64,000 bases of DNA from Maritalea mobilis (lineage in GTDB: Bacteria > Pseudomonadota > Alphaproteobacteria > Rhizobiales > Devosiaceae): positions 992,001 through 1,056,000 of the forward strand of contig NZ_SNYR01000001.1 of the NCBI RefSeq assembly GCF_004363175.1. Reading direction: 5' to 3'. How positions within the stretch are numbered: the stretch's first letter is position 1; every line of letters starts with the position of its first letter. The position numbers and the translations under genes were made by a program. The notes under the pieces were generated by a model, which had not been told where the DNA came from, made no database searches, and worked only from the letters and a program-made list of their open reading frames with translations. This document shows positions 28,049 to 36,943 of this stretch, piece after piece.

Positions 28049-28463
28049 CACCCAGATGATTACCTGCCCCACACAACCTAAAATGGCAAAAATCGAACTG
28101 AAAATTGCAAATCTTGTTGCAAACCCAACAAATTTCTGGCAGCATAATCAAACGGAATATGGTTCTTGGAAACGCGAGAACTACCAGATGAATCAATGGG
28201 TTAAAACCTTTTCGCACTTGCCAAAAGCATAGCCTCGCGTTCAAAGATTAAACCACGCCCGCCAACAAACTGTTCTTTATGCAGAATGTCGACTTCTGGA
28301 TGGTTTGGTGCGTCCGTGCTCGGCTGATTTGCGAGCTAAATTTGTATGGAAAAGTACGATTCATAAGCATCCAACGCCGCGCGCAAAGTCGTTTTCCCAC
28401 AAGCCTTCTGATTTAAATGGGAATCTGATATCTCACAGTTATCTTGGTTGGAGATCGTGAACT
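28049..28463. other. Gene-poor stretch with a possible gene remnant
   Basis: 415 nt between the PccR-like gene and the SIR2-like gene. On the minus strand, 28201-28335 reads as a protein-like tail ending FEREAMLLASAKRF with no start codon. The same frame stays open a further 40 codons beyond a TAG at 28336-28338. This could be a decayed gene. A plus-strand frame of 49 codons from ATG 28083 has no ribosome site. Neither is called as a CDS. The stretch is AT-richer than the upstream gene. Confidence 0.3.
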
Positions 28464-29522
28464 ATGTCAGAAAAGCTGTGTTTCATCGTTGGCGCCGGCG
28501 CAAGTAAACTCGCCGGATTTCCGACCGGTGATATACTTGTAGAACAGATTGCAGACCTACTTAATCTTAAATGGAACAATCGGCACCCTGCCAATCCCTC
28601 TGCAAACGACGAGTTTCGCGCAGCACTAAATCCCATCTTTAAGGAATACGGTGATCAAAAAGTTCATGTCGCTATAAGCCAACTCCGAAACTCACTTGAA
28701 CAAGGAGCTTCAATCGATCGCATTCTAGACATCAACAGCGAAAACGAGCTAATGGTTGCGATCGGCAAGCTAGCAATTGTTTATAGTATTCTGAAATGTG
28801 AACAATTTAGCACACTCAATATTCCTTCTGACAATATATACAACAGGATTTATTTTTCGCATGAGAATAATCGTTGGTATAAGACTCTTTGGCAAAACAT
28901 CTTTTTCAAATATGACAAAGCCCAACTGATTGAAAAAGCAACAAACATTAAATTTATCGTTTTCAACTACGACAGATGTATTGAACACTACCTTTACAAT
29001 TCGTTTAAAAACTGCTTTCCAGATGACAACCAAGCGGCATATTCTTTTGTCGCCAACCTAGAAATTATTCACCCATACGGCGCAATTTCAGAACTGCCCT
29101 ATGATGGTCAAAATCACACAAGCAAATCGCCGCTCGTGAATTTTGGTGAAAGAACCGCCAACGGAATGTTTGCAAGATTGTCTCAAAACATAAGACTGTT
29201 CACGGAGGGGCTAGAAGACGATGGCAAGATCGCCGAAAGGATTCAAACCATTGTTGAAGAGTCCAACAAAATCATTTTTCTAGGTTTTGGTTTTGCAGAC
29301 ATGAATATGAAAATACTTAAGCCGACTTGCGCACCCGAAAGTCGCCAAGCTAGAAGAATTTTTGCAACCGCATACGGTATTAGTGAATACAACCGACAAG
29401 CAATTATCCAAGAAATAAAGCCACTGATGCGAGACGGATTTGACAGCTTTATCGAAGTCGACAACACCGCGGACTGCAAAAAGCTACTCGAGGATTATTC
29501 CGCAGGAATTGCTGGGCTTTAA
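28464..29522 (+). CDS. SIR2-like NAD-binding protein (candidate anti-phage effector)
   Basis: A 352-aa protein with SIR2-fold landmarks in order: FIVGAGAS (8-14), FNYDR (167-171, Asn168 and Asp170), HPYGAI (203-208, His203 in the place of the catalytic HG histidine), and IIFLGFGFADMNM (270-282). Such SIR2-like domains act as NAD+-depleting effectors in several defence systems (Thoeris ThsA, DSR, SIR2-HerA, short prokaryotic Argonaute pairs). Here it stands alone with no obvious sensor gene. Base use is visibly AT-richer than both flanks, consistent with horizontal gain. A terminator follows directly. NADase activity is inferred. Confidence 0.8.
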   Translation: MSEKLCFIVGAGASKLAGFPTGDILVEQIADLLNLKWNNRHPANPSANDEFRAALNPIFKEYGDQKVHVAISQLRNSLEQGASIDRILDINSENELMVAIGKLAIVYSILKCEQFSTLNIPSDNIYNRIYFSHENNRWYKTLWQNIFFKYDKAQLIEKATNIKFIVFNYDRCIEHYLYNSFKNCFPDDNQAAYSFVANLEIIHPYGAISELPYDGQNHTSKSPLVNFGERTANGMFARLSQNIRLFTEGLEDDGKIAERIQTIVEESNKIIFLGFGFADMNMKILKPTCAPESRQARRIFATAYGISEYNRQAIIQEIKPLMRDGFDSFIEVDNTADCKKLLEDYSAGIAGL

Positions 29523-29524
29523 AA

Positions 29525-29553
29525 AGCGCGGGAACTTGCCCGCGCTGTCTTTT
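29525..29553 (+). terminator. Rho-independent terminator after the SIR2-like gene
   Basis: Stem AGCGCGGG-AACTTG-CCCGCGCT starts 3 nt after the stop codon and is followed by GTCTTTT. Confidence 0.8.
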
Positions 29554-29568
29554 CTGATGTTTCAGAAT

Positions 29569-29769
29569 TTAAACCTGAATATCAACCAATCGCCCGGTGC
29601 CATCGGCAGGTGGCGCTTTGGTTTCGTCAGTCTTCTTTTCAGCAAACTCCTCAACCGCCGTTTTCTTGGCTTCGAGTTGCTCCACTTCGCCCTTTTCCTT
29701 TGCAGGCGGCGCTGGTGGCTCGGAACGTACATATTGTACGGGCTGACTCACCGGTGAAATTGAACTCAT
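29569..29769 (-). CDS. Small hydrophilic protein of unknown function (66 aa)
   Basis: ATG 29769 follows GAAGGAGACGCAAT, a strong ribosome site. The protein is proline-, lysine- and glutamate-rich in the middle (PPAPPAKEKGEVEQLEAKK) and ends GTGRLVDIQV. It looks disordered except for the C-terminal strand. A 21-bp motif shared with 59838-59858 lies just upstream. Family not recognised. Confidence 0.65.
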   Translation of the reverse strand: MSSISPVSQPVQYVRSEPPAPPAKEKGEVEQLEAKKTAVEEFAEKKTDETKAPPADGTGRLVDIQV

Positions 29770-29779
29770 ATTGCGTCTC

Positions 29780-29800
29780 CTTCGATCAGCATGGGTTGAT
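29780..29800. repeat. 21-bp motif shared with 59838-59858 (copy 1)
   Basis: CTTCGATCA(G/A)CATGGG(T/C)TGAT matches at 19 of 21 positions between the two copies. Its core ATCArC-ATGG-GyTGAT is an imperfect inverted repeat. Each copy lies immediately upstream of a small minus-strand gene. The match alone could arise by chance in 64 kb; shared position is the main argument. Confidence 0.35.
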
Positions 29801-29878
29801 TGCCTTCGTGAAAAGACAATGCTCCACCGCGAAGCCTACGCGTTGGCTGATAAGGAGCTATTAGGAGTTTGGGTAAAA

Positions 29879-30817
29879 TTAGCTGAAAACTTTATTGAAC
29901 GATTTCCCCGCCCCGCTCCAGCGTTCCCCTTCGGAGAGAAGGACCATCTTTTCTTCCAAGAAGCTGCGGAACGCCCGCACACGGGTGGGCATAAGGCGGC
30001 GATCGGCATAGACCATGAAAACGTGCCGCATTTCAGTTTCATATTCCGGCAAGAGCTGCACCAAACGGCCATCGCGCATGGGTTGCCGCATGTAAAAGAG
30101 CGGGCCATACATGATGCCCATACCCTGAATTGCCGCCTGCACAACCGTGCGGATGGAATTGATGCTATAACGTGGCGCGGGGAAAAACTCGAACCGTTCC
30201 CCATCGACCCGAAAGCCCCAGCCCTTTTGCGGATCAGAGGTGAGTAGGTCAAAATTTGGCAAATCCTGCGGCACAGTCGGCTTGCCCTTTGCTTCGATAT
30301 AGCTCGGCGCAGCGCCGACGCACATTTGCGTGTCCAACAGTTTCCGCTGCACCAAACTGGGCTGGGTGGGCGGCACCACCACCAAAGATAAATCCAACTG
30401 ATCTTCAACAAAATGCTGATCGGAAATGGCAAACTTGATCTGTATGTCCACCTGCGGGTGCTGCGCCAGAAACTCAAGCGACCAATCATGCAAATAATCA
30501 ATCGCCATACTCTCCGGGCAGGAAATGCGGATTGAACCTGACAGAACATCCGCCCGATCATTTAATGCGGAAAGTTGTTCCTGAAGCTGCGAAAAATCAT
30601 CGCTGAGCGAATTGTAATAACGCTCCCCATCAATTGTGAGCTTGAACTGCTTGGCATGGCGATGCACCAGCTTGTGCCCCACCTGCTCTTCCAATTGTGC
30701 CAAATGGCGCGACAAGGTGGGGGCGGAGATATTCAGCTTCTGCGCCGCTTTGGTGAGGCTGCCTTCGCGCACAATTTCACAAAAATGGTGCAGCGCATTC
30801 AAATCTAATGATTTCAT
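29879..30817 (-). CDS. LysR-family transcriptional regulator
   Basis: A 312-aa protein with the LysR winged helix at the start (LHHFCEIVREGSLTKAAQKL, then SAPTLSRHLAQLE) and a periplasmic-binding-like effector domain from about residue 90. Ligand unknown. It diverges from the DUF2798/YitT genes at 30907 and 31237, which are the natural candidate targets. The start overlaps the unsupported upstream extension of the DUF2798 frame, not the DUF2798 gene itself. Confidence 0.92.
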   Translation of the reverse strand: MKSLDLNALHHFCEIVREGSLTKAAQKLNISAPTLSRHLAQLEEQVGHKLVHRHAKQFKLTIDGERYYNSLSDDFSQLQEQLSALNDRADVLSGSIRISCPESMAIDYLHDWSLEFLAQHPQVDIQIKFAISDQHFVEDQLDLSLVVVPPTQPSLVQRKLLDTQMCVGAAPSYIEAKGKPTVPQDLPNFDLLTSDPQKGWGFRVDGERFEFFPAPRYSINSIRTVVQAAIQGMGIMYGPLFYMRQPMRDGRLVQLLPEYETEMRHVFMVYADRRLMPTRVRAFRSFLEEKMVLLSEGERWSGAGKSFNKVFS

Positions 30818-30906
30818 TTTTGAAATTTAAACTTCCAAAATTCGATATTTATCCATCAATAATGAAAGCATATATTTTCCTCATCACCAAGAAAAAAGGT
30901 TTTGAG

Positions 30907-31143
30907 ATGAACAAACTTCCCGCAAAATTTCGCCAGCCAATTGTCGGCCTTGGCATTATGATTGTTATGCTATCAAGCTTGCCCGCCATTCTGGTTTCGC
31001 AAAATTTGCCGCCGCAGGCAGACTTTGGCAGCGCCTATTTTAACGCCATTGGCCAAATTGCACCTTATGCCATTCCGTTGGGCATCGGCTCAGCCATCCT
31101 GTTCAATTTGCTAGCAAATTTCTTTATCGAGAAAGTGCGATGA
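30907..31143 (+). CDS. DUF2798 small membrane protein
   Basis: A 78-aa protein starting MNKLPAKFRQPIVGLGIM, with two membrane helices, the size and layout of DUF2798. The open frame extends upstream, but AAAAAAGG precedes ATG 30907. Function unknown. Divergent from a LysR gene, a recurring arrangement for this family. A strong hairpin follows at 31152. Confidence 0.8.
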   Translation: MNKLPAKFRQPIVGLGIMIVMLSSLPAILVSQNLPPQADFGSAYFNAIGQIAPYAIPLGIGSAILFNLLANFFIEKVR

Positions 31144-31151
31144 GCATTTAA

Positions 31152-31183
31152 GGCAAGAGTGACAAAGCGTCACCCTTGCCTTT
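31152..31183 (+). terminator. Hairpin between the DUF2798 and YitT genes
   Basis: GGCAAG-A-GTGAC / GTCAC-C-CTTGCC forms an 11-bp stem with one internal mismatch and a 5-nt loop, followed by only TTT. It is a terminator or a partial terminator that could set the ratio between the two genes. Confidence 0.55.
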
Positions 31184-31236
31184 GGGCCCGATAAGCGATA
31201 GCGCTAAAGCATAGATTGTCTGACAAAGGCGAACCC

Positions 31237-31893
31237 ATGGCGAAGGCGCAAGAAACCGACACACAGCACAAATGGCATGAAGATATTCAAGCCCTTGTTT
31301 TAGGCACACTTTTGGTGGCCCTTGGCGTAAGCATGTATAAAGCCGCCATGCTGGGCACCGGCGGCATTAACGGCCTTGCCCTTTTGCTGTCTTATACTTC
31401 GCCATTTGAATTCGGCATGCTGTTCTTTGTGTTAAACCTACCTTTTTACTGGCTGGCCTATAAACGGCTCGGCGTGGCTTTCACCATCAAAACATTCGCG
31501 GCTGTGGGCCTTGTGTCACTGTTCGCACAACTCACCCCGCAATGGATCAGCTTTGATATGCTGCACCCGGTTTATGCCAGCCTTGTGGGCGGTGGCATAA
31601 TTGGCGTTGGCTTGCTGATCCTGTTTCGCCATAAATCCGGCTTGGGCGGGGTGAACATTTTGGCCGTTTATCTGCAAGATCGCTATGGCATCCGCGCTGG
31701 CTATTTGCAAATGGGCGTGGACGCGGCCATTTTGTGCGGCTCATTCTTTGTGCTGAGTTGGCAACAGGTTGCCCTGTCTATCATGGGCGCTGTGGTGCTG
31801 AATCTGGTGATCGCCACCAACTTCCGCCCCGGCCGCTATGTTGGGTTTTCCGGTGCCTTTTTTGCACAAAGCAAAGACGACAAAACGGATTAA
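31237..31893 (+). CDS. YitT-family membrane protein
   Basis: About 218 aa with five to six membrane segments. YitT signatures include the early GVSMYKAAMLGTGGINGLALL and GLGGVNILAVYLQDRYGI. The family's function is unsettled. ATG 31237 follows AAAGGCGA; a TTG seven codons upstream is also open. The stop shares TTAA (31890-31893) with the convergent histidine kinase gene. Confidence 0.87.
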   Translation: MAKAQETDTQHKWHEDIQALVLGTLLVALGVSMYKAAMLGTGGINGLALLLSYTSPFEFGMLFFVLNLPFYWLAYKRLGVAFTIKTFAAVGLVSLFAQLTPQWISFDMLHPVYASLVGGGIIGVGLLILFRHKSGLGGVNILAVYLQDRYGIRAGYLQMGVDAAILCGSFFVLSWQQVALSIMGAVVLNLVIATNFRPGRYVGFSGAFFAQSKDDKTD

Positions 31894-34604
31894 ACCTCGC
31901 CCTCATAAAGCGGCAGGCTGACCCGGAAACAGGCACCATCATCTGCCCCTTTAACAAGGTCAATCTTACCCTTCATACGCGCAATAATTTGCGAGGAGAT
32001 GGCAAGGCCAAGGCCAGACCCGGTTTGCCCACTGATGGCGCCACGTTGGCCCCGTGCAAATTTCTCAAACACGCGTCGCCGATCCTTTGCGGCAATGCCT
32101 GGCCCATTATCCTGAAATTCAATCAACAGCCGTTTGCCGCTGGTGCTGAACCGCACCTCAACAAATGGATGGTCCGCATGATTATATTTAATCGCGTTGG
32201 TAATGAGATTGATAAACACTTGTGCCAGACGGTCAGCATGCCCCAGCACCAGCGCTTCGGCAGGCACATTATGGCGCTTTATCTGCATCTTTTTCTGCCG
32301 CGCCAGGCTTTCGCACACGGAAACGGCACGATCCAGCGCACTCACCACATCAACCGGCACATTGGTCCAAACCTTTTCGCCACGTTCTAGCGCGCTGAGA
32401 TCCAAAATCTCGTCCAACAATTGGGTTAGCCGCAAACTCTCTGTATGGATGGTCGACAGAAAACGCTGACGATCATGCGCATCCAATTCATCAGGCTCTA
32501 GCAGAATTTCTGAGAAGGATCGAATGGAAGTCATCGGGGTGCGCACCTCGTGGCTCACTTGCGACAAAAACTCATCCTTTTGCTGATCTAGTTCGCGCAG
32601 CTTGGCATTGGCATCTTGCAATTTCTCTGCCGTCAGCCGCAGTTCTTCAGACTTCTGCTCCAACTGTTGCGAATATTCGATCACTTGTTGGGTTTCGTCG
32701 GCAATCTTCATCACCTCCTGCAAGGAGATATTGTCGCCAGAAACCACTTGCGAAATCATAACGTGCGCCGACGCAGCGCCGATAGAACCTGCCAATTCCT
32801 TTTCCAGCAAGGCGATAAATTCAGGCGTGGGTTCCAAGTTGGAGCGGCTGCGCCCCTGCTCACGCGCAAAACTGTCGAAAACCGATCCAGCCCGCTCTGC
32901 TCCCAGCACGCGCTGCGCCACAAAGAACAAATCATTGGTGGCGGCAGATGTGCGCATGAACCGCGTTTCAATGCCCGGCATCCGCCTAAACGCATCCACA
33001 AACAACGCGCTTTGAATGCGCTCAAGCACTGATTGAGAGGTGGAAAGCGACACAACGATCAACGCAATCGTGTTGGCAAACAGGCTCCAAAAAACGGAGT
33101 GTACCAATGGGTCCAAACCAGTGAGGCCAAACAAGGCCTGCGGCTTCAAAAACTCAATGCCATAAGGGCCATTTTGCACCCAATGGGCAACGCTGATGCT
33201 CGACTCCTCAAAACTGGGAACGAACATGGAATATGCCCAAACCACAAAGCCAATGGAAAGCCCGGCCCCTGCCCCCTTTGCCGTGGCATCGCGCCAAAAC
33301 AAAGCAGCAATGATGGCGGGCAAGGTTTGCGCAACCCCTGCAAAGGAGATCAAACCAATGCGCGCCAAGGCACCAGAACCGTTGGTGAGCCAGAAATAAA
33401 GAAAGCCAAGCCCCAAAATCACACAGATTGAGATGCGGCGGCTGGTAAGCAGCAAATCAGTTACCCCACCACTTTCCTCATCATCTCGCCGCCCGGGCAA
33501 CCGCAACGCAATGGGCACCACAATATGGTTGGACACCATGATCGACAGCGCGATGGACGCAATAATAATCATGGAGGTCGCGGACGAGAAACCACCAATA
33601 AAGGCAAACAGGGCCAATCCCTCTTGCCCAAAACTCAATGGCAAGGTCAATACAAACATGTCCGGATCGCTACCCGGCGGCAACATGGCGGTGCCCACTA
33701 TGGCAATCGGCAATGTGAAGATGCTGATCGCAAACAGATAAAGCGGAAATGCCCAACTTGCCGTGCGCAAATGGTTTTCGTTGGAATTTTCAACAACAGT
33801 GATCTGAAACTGCCGTGGCAAACAAATGATGGCGGCGGCGGAAAGTACCGTCATCGCTACCCAGCGCGAATTGAACCCACCATATTCAAACGCATTGATC
33901 TGCGCCGCATCCGCGCGGGCAAACACCTCAGAAAAGCCGTCGCCCAGCCCAAACACCACAAATATGCCGACCGCCAACAAGGCAATCAGTTTGATGATCG
34001 CCTCGAACGCAATCGCAGCCACCACCCCATGATGCTGCTCTTTTGCATCCACATTTCGCGTGCCAAACAAAATGGTGAAGATGGCCATGGCCACCGCAAC
34101 GCCTAGTGCCAACCGCACATCATCCACATTCAAGCCCGGCTGATCGACATTATCGCCCAATGTCATAACGTTGAGGCTGGAGGTGATCGCTTTAAGCTGA
34201 AGCGCGATGTAAGGCGTGGTGCCGATCACAGCAATCAAAGTCACCAACACAGCCAAGCTGGAGCTTTTGCCAAAGCGCGACGAAATCAAATCGGCAAGCG
34301 ATGTGATCCGCTGGGTACGCCCCACCCGCACCAGCTTACGCAACCCGAACCACCAGCCCACAAACACCAAGGTGGGACCAAGATAAATGGTGAAAATCTC
34401 ATAGCCCGTGCGGGCTGCCGAGCCCACTGCACCATAAAAGGTCCAACTGGTGCAATAAACAGAAATGGCGAGTGTATAAATAAGAGGCGAACGCAAAAAC
34501 TTGCCTGCTGACCCTTTGGCCCAGCGCTCGCTGAAATAAGCTAGCGCAAACAACAGCACCACATAACCAAGCGCAATCAGAATGATGAGATTGGTGGCGA
34601 TCAT
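31890..34604 (-). CDS. Sodium:solute symporter-histidine kinase hybrid (CrbS/CbrA-like)
   Basis: A 904-aa protein. Roughly the first 490 residues are a 12-13 helix SSS-family symporter domain. A linker and coiled coil around 620-680 (QQLEQKSEELRLTAEKLQDA) lead to the H-box QVSHEVRTPM near residue 685, then the HATPase N-box INLITNAIKYN and G-boxes DNGPGIA and TGSGLGLAI. CrbS-type kinases of this layout control acetyl-CoA synthetase in Vibrio and Pseudomonas (known), and an acs gene lies 8 kb away here. It is translationally coupled to the small membrane protein upstream (ATGA). Confidence 0.93.
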   Translation of the reverse strand: MIATNLIILIALGYVVLLFALAYFSERWAKGSAGKFLRSPLIYTLAISVYCTSWTFYGAVGSAARTGYEIFTIYLGPTLVFVGWWFGLRKLVRVGRTQRITSLADLISSRFGKSSSLAVLVTLIAVIGTTPYIALQLKAITSSLNVMTLGDNVDQPGLNVDDVRLALGVAVAMAIFTILFGTRNVDAKEQHHGVVAAIAFEAIIKLIALLAVGIFVVFGLGDGFSEVFARADAAQINAFEYGGFNSRWVAMTVLSAAAIICLPRQFQITVVENSNENHLRTASWAFPLYLFAISIFTLPIAIVGTAMLPPGSDPDMFVLTLPLSFGQEGLALFAFIGGFSSATSMIIIASIALSIMVSNHIVVPIALRLPGRRDDEESGGVTDLLLTSRRISICVILGLGFLYFWLTNGSGALARIGLISFAGVAQTLPAIIAALFWRDATAKGAGAGLSIGFVVWAYSMFVPSFEESSISVAHWVQNGPYGIEFLKPQALFGLTGLDPLVHSVFWSLFANTIALIVVSLSTSQSVLERIQSALFVDAFRRMPGIETRFMRTSAATNDLFFVAQRVLGAERAGSVFDSFAREQGRSRSNLEPTPEFIALLEKELAGSIGAASAHVMISQVVSGDNISLQEVMKIADETQQVIEYSQQLEQKSEELRLTAEKLQDANAKLRELDQQKDEFLSQVSHEVRTPMTSIRSFSEILLEPDELDAHDRQRFLSTIHTESLRLTQLLDEILDLSALERGEKVWTNVPVDVVSALDRAVSVCESLARQKKMQIKRHNVPAEALVLGHADRLAQVFINLITNAIKYNHADHPFVEVRFSTSGKRLLIEFQDNGPGIAAKDRRRVFEKFARGQRGAISGQTGSGLGLAISSQIIARMKGKIDLVKGADDGACFRVSLPLYEGEV

Positions 34605-34849
34605 TGATCACGATCCCGCTCTGATCGCCCGGCACGCGGTTCAGGCTCATCGCGCGGCAACAAGCGCGCCAATGCAAATGAAGATGCAATCAAAAAGAAC
34701 CAAACGCCAAACAGATAGGCAAATATAGTTGGCAGGCCAAATATGGTGCCCCCACGATCAAACAAATGCACAATTGGCGGCATAATCAAAATCGCACCAA
34801 AGATTGGCAAAAAGAAACCAAACCCTTCGCTGCGCCGCCTGTTCGCCAT
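34601..34849 (-). CDS. Small two-helix membrane protein of the kinase operon
   Basis: An 82-aa protein: basic start (MANRRRSEG), two hydrophobic helices (FLPIFGAILIMPPIVHLF and FAYLFGVWFFLIASSFALA), then an acidic-basic tail. It overlaps the receiver gene (TGATG) and the kinase gene (ATGA), so the three proteins are made together. It resembles small partner subunits encoded before SSS symporters, which suggests a subunit or modulator of the sensor. That role is inference. Confidence 0.8.
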   Translation of the reverse strand: MANRRRSEGFGFFLPIFGAILIMPPIVHLFDRGGTIFGLPTIFAYLFGVWFFLIASSFALARLLPRDEPEPRAGRSERDRDQ

Positions 34850-35232
34850 CAATCCACCCTTTGCTCGTCACCGATCAGGGCTTTAACAGCGCCCACCACA
34901 TCGCTATTGGCATAGGGCTTGGTGACAAAACTATTAGCCCCCAACTCCTCGGCAATTTTCCGATCTTGCGCTTGCCCCTTTGCGGTGAGCATCAGCACCG
35001 GCAATTTTGCCGTGGCCTCGTCTTGCCGCAATTGTTTAAGCACCTCAAAGCCAGACTTTTTGGGCAACATCACATCCAAGACAACAATGCGCGGCTTGAT
35101 TTCGCGCACTGCCCGCAACGCGGCTTCCCCATCTTGAGCGGATCGCGTCGACCACCCCGCACGACGCAAAATAAAGTCGAGAGAGTCCAGAATACTGGGC
35201 TCGTCCTCAACGATTAGGACATCTATGGTCAC
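34849..35232 (-). CDS. Single-domain (CheY-like) response regulator
   Basis: A 127-aa receiver domain with the acidic pair in IVEDEPS, phosphoacceptor Asp in VVLDVMLPKKSG, conserved Thr in LMLTAKG and Lys in FVTKPY. It has no DNA-binding output domain, unlike CrbR. GTG 35232 (TIDVLIVEDE) follows GAGGAGGAGGAATTT, so the longer frame upstream is not used. The signal must pass to another protein, perhaps the ScfR regulator encoded just upstream or a further phosphotransfer step. Confidence 0.9.
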   Translation of the reverse strand: MTIDVLIVEDEPSILDSLDFILRRAGWSTRSAQDGEAALRAVREIKPRIVVLDVMLPKKSGFEVLKQLRQDEATAKLPVLMLTAKGQAQDRKIAEELGANSFVTKPYANSDVVGAVKALIGDEQRVD

Positions 35233-35294
35233 AAATTCCTCCTCCTCGCAATCGAACCTCCCAATTCGATTACCCGCGAAACATAGGGCGAAAA

Positions 35295-36920
35295 TTACGT
35301 CTCGCCAATATCGAAATTTATTTCTGTCAGGGGCAGCCGCACTGTGTGGGCACCACCTGCCCCTGTAAACATCTCTTCCTGCCGGCTTTCGCACGAGCGA
35401 CGAATACACATACGGCAGGTAGGACCAACCGGCACATCCACTTGTGGATTATCAAGGCTCATGCCTTTGCCATAAACCGTTTGATCCGCATAAAGCACAT
35501 CGCAAACCAACATCACCGATGTATAAAGCGGGCGCGATTGAAACCGATCTGCGCGCTTGGCGAATGATTTTGCCAACATCAAATATCGCCCTCCATCGGG
35601 ATAGCTTACCGTTTGCCGCACAACTTCATTTGGATGACGAAACGCGTCAAACAATGTCCAAAGCGGACACCCATGCCCCGCATTTGGCCATGCCATACCG
35701 GGCAGCGGAAAATGCTTCGACAAGCGACCAGAAGGATCGGCACGAAGAAAACCAAACGGAATACCTTCTTCCCCGGGCCGCCGTAACGTGACCAATCTAT
35801 GAGCAACCTGCTCATAGCTGGCCGCATATCGCTGGCTCAGATAATCAATGTCATAAGAGCTTTGCTCAGCTTCACGCAAAAAATCTTCATATGGAAAAAT
35901 CAGCGCCCCTGCCAAATAAGAGCCAAGCGCCCGAATGGCCAACCGCCTTGACGCGGGCGTGCTCAACCGATCATCTTTGACCAATGCGGTGAGTTCTTCC
36001 CGCGCTTTCAACTCACCATAGAGCCGCGCCATTTGAAACTGTCGAGTGGCCAAGGTGGCGCTGCCTTGAAACCAAAGCACCTTATCTTTCGCGTCAAACC
36101 GATATTGCATCGGAAAGCCTGTTTCTGATCGCGCCAACTGCGCAACCCGCTTGATCTCAATGCCAAATTCATCGCGCAACTGTGCCACCAAATCCGCCTC
36201 AACCACGCTGCCGCGCTGTGCAAACCCTTCGCGCAATTGCGCCGCCCTGTCTTCAAGCGAGGGAAAATAATTCTTCTGCTCAACGATCAAATCATCCAAC
36301 TCACGCGCAGGCGTGAGCGAACGGTTGCGACCTGCTTCGCCCTCAAATTGATCAATCAAGGTCTGCGCCACATCAGAAAGGGCACGACTTTCCCGTGAGA
36401 CCATGGAATGAAAGCGCTGCTGCTCCTCAGCTTCCAAATCCGGCACATCTGTCAAAATCTCTGCCGAAGACCGCACCGCCGTAATCTGAGACAACATTTG
36501 ATGCAAAAGGTCCGCTAAAAGCGGATCAGATTTAAGCCGATTTGAATAGGCTTCTGCCTCCGCCACTGCGTCAGCATATGCCTGGTAAGTTTGGTGAAGC
36601 GCACGCGCTGCCCGCGGATTGGTCGCCACCAACTCCCGAGCTTCAGCCGCCCCCATTTTGAGCGATTCTAATGCTGGATCGGAGAAGATTTCTTCGAGCG
36701 CACTGAGCAATCTTTGCTCATTTTCTCCTGTCAATTCATCCAGCGCCACATTCAATTTTTGTGCAATCGCCTGCAAAAGCGAGCCACCAACATCCCGTTT
36801 ATTGGCTTCAATCAGATTGAGATAGCTTGGCGAAATGCCCACCAATTTCGCAAAATTACTCTGCGAGTATCCCAAGGATTTCCGCTGGTTACGGATTTTC
36901 AGACCGATTGGCGCCCGCAT
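35295..36920 (-). CDS. ScfR-family short-chain acyl-CoA regulator (second copy)
   Basis: A 541-aa protein: XRE helix-turn-helix (SQSNFAKLVGISPSYLNLIE, about 19-38), a longer helical middle than the PccR-like copy, an IrrE-like domain, and a ScfR C-terminal domain with CRMCIRRSC. It begins the ScfR / receiver / membrane protein / kinase string (62 nt to the receiver). It diverges from the ABC importer-acs operon across the operator array at 36944-37016, which it probably binds. Ligand is likely an acyl-CoA, by family. Confidence 0.88.
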   Translation of the reverse strand: MRAPIGLKIRNQRKSLGYSQSNFAKLVGISPSYLNLIEANKRDVGGSLLQAIAQKLNVALDELTGENEQRLLSALEEIFSDPALESLKMGAAEARELVATNPRAARALHQTYQAYADAVAEAEAYSNRLKSDPLLADLLHQMLSQITAVRSSAEILTDVPDLEAEEQQRFHSMVSRESRALSDVAQTLIDQFEGEAGRNRSLTPARELDDLIVEQKNYFPSLEDRAAQLREGFAQRGSVVEADLVAQLRDEFGIEIKRVAQLARSETGFPMQYRFDAKDKVLWFQGSATLATRQFQMARLYGELKAREELTALVKDDRLSTPASRRLAIRALGSYLAGALIFPYEDFLREAEQSSYDIDYLSQRYAASYEQVAHRLVTLRRPGEEGIPFGFLRADPSGRLSKHFPLPGMAWPNAGHGCPLWTLFDAFRHPNEVVRQTVSYPDGGRYLMLAKSFAKRADRFQSRPLYTSVMLVCDVLYADQTVYGKGMSLDNPQVDVPVGPTCRMCIRRSCESRQEEMFTGAGGAHTVRLPLTEINFDIGET

Positions 36921-36943
36921 TTTTCATGCCCTCAAACCACACG

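Noticed and set aside
28083-28232. 49-codon plus-strand ORF starting MAKIELKIANLV
   Set aside because: No ribosome site, it overlaps a protein-like frame on the other strand, and nothing in it is recognisable.
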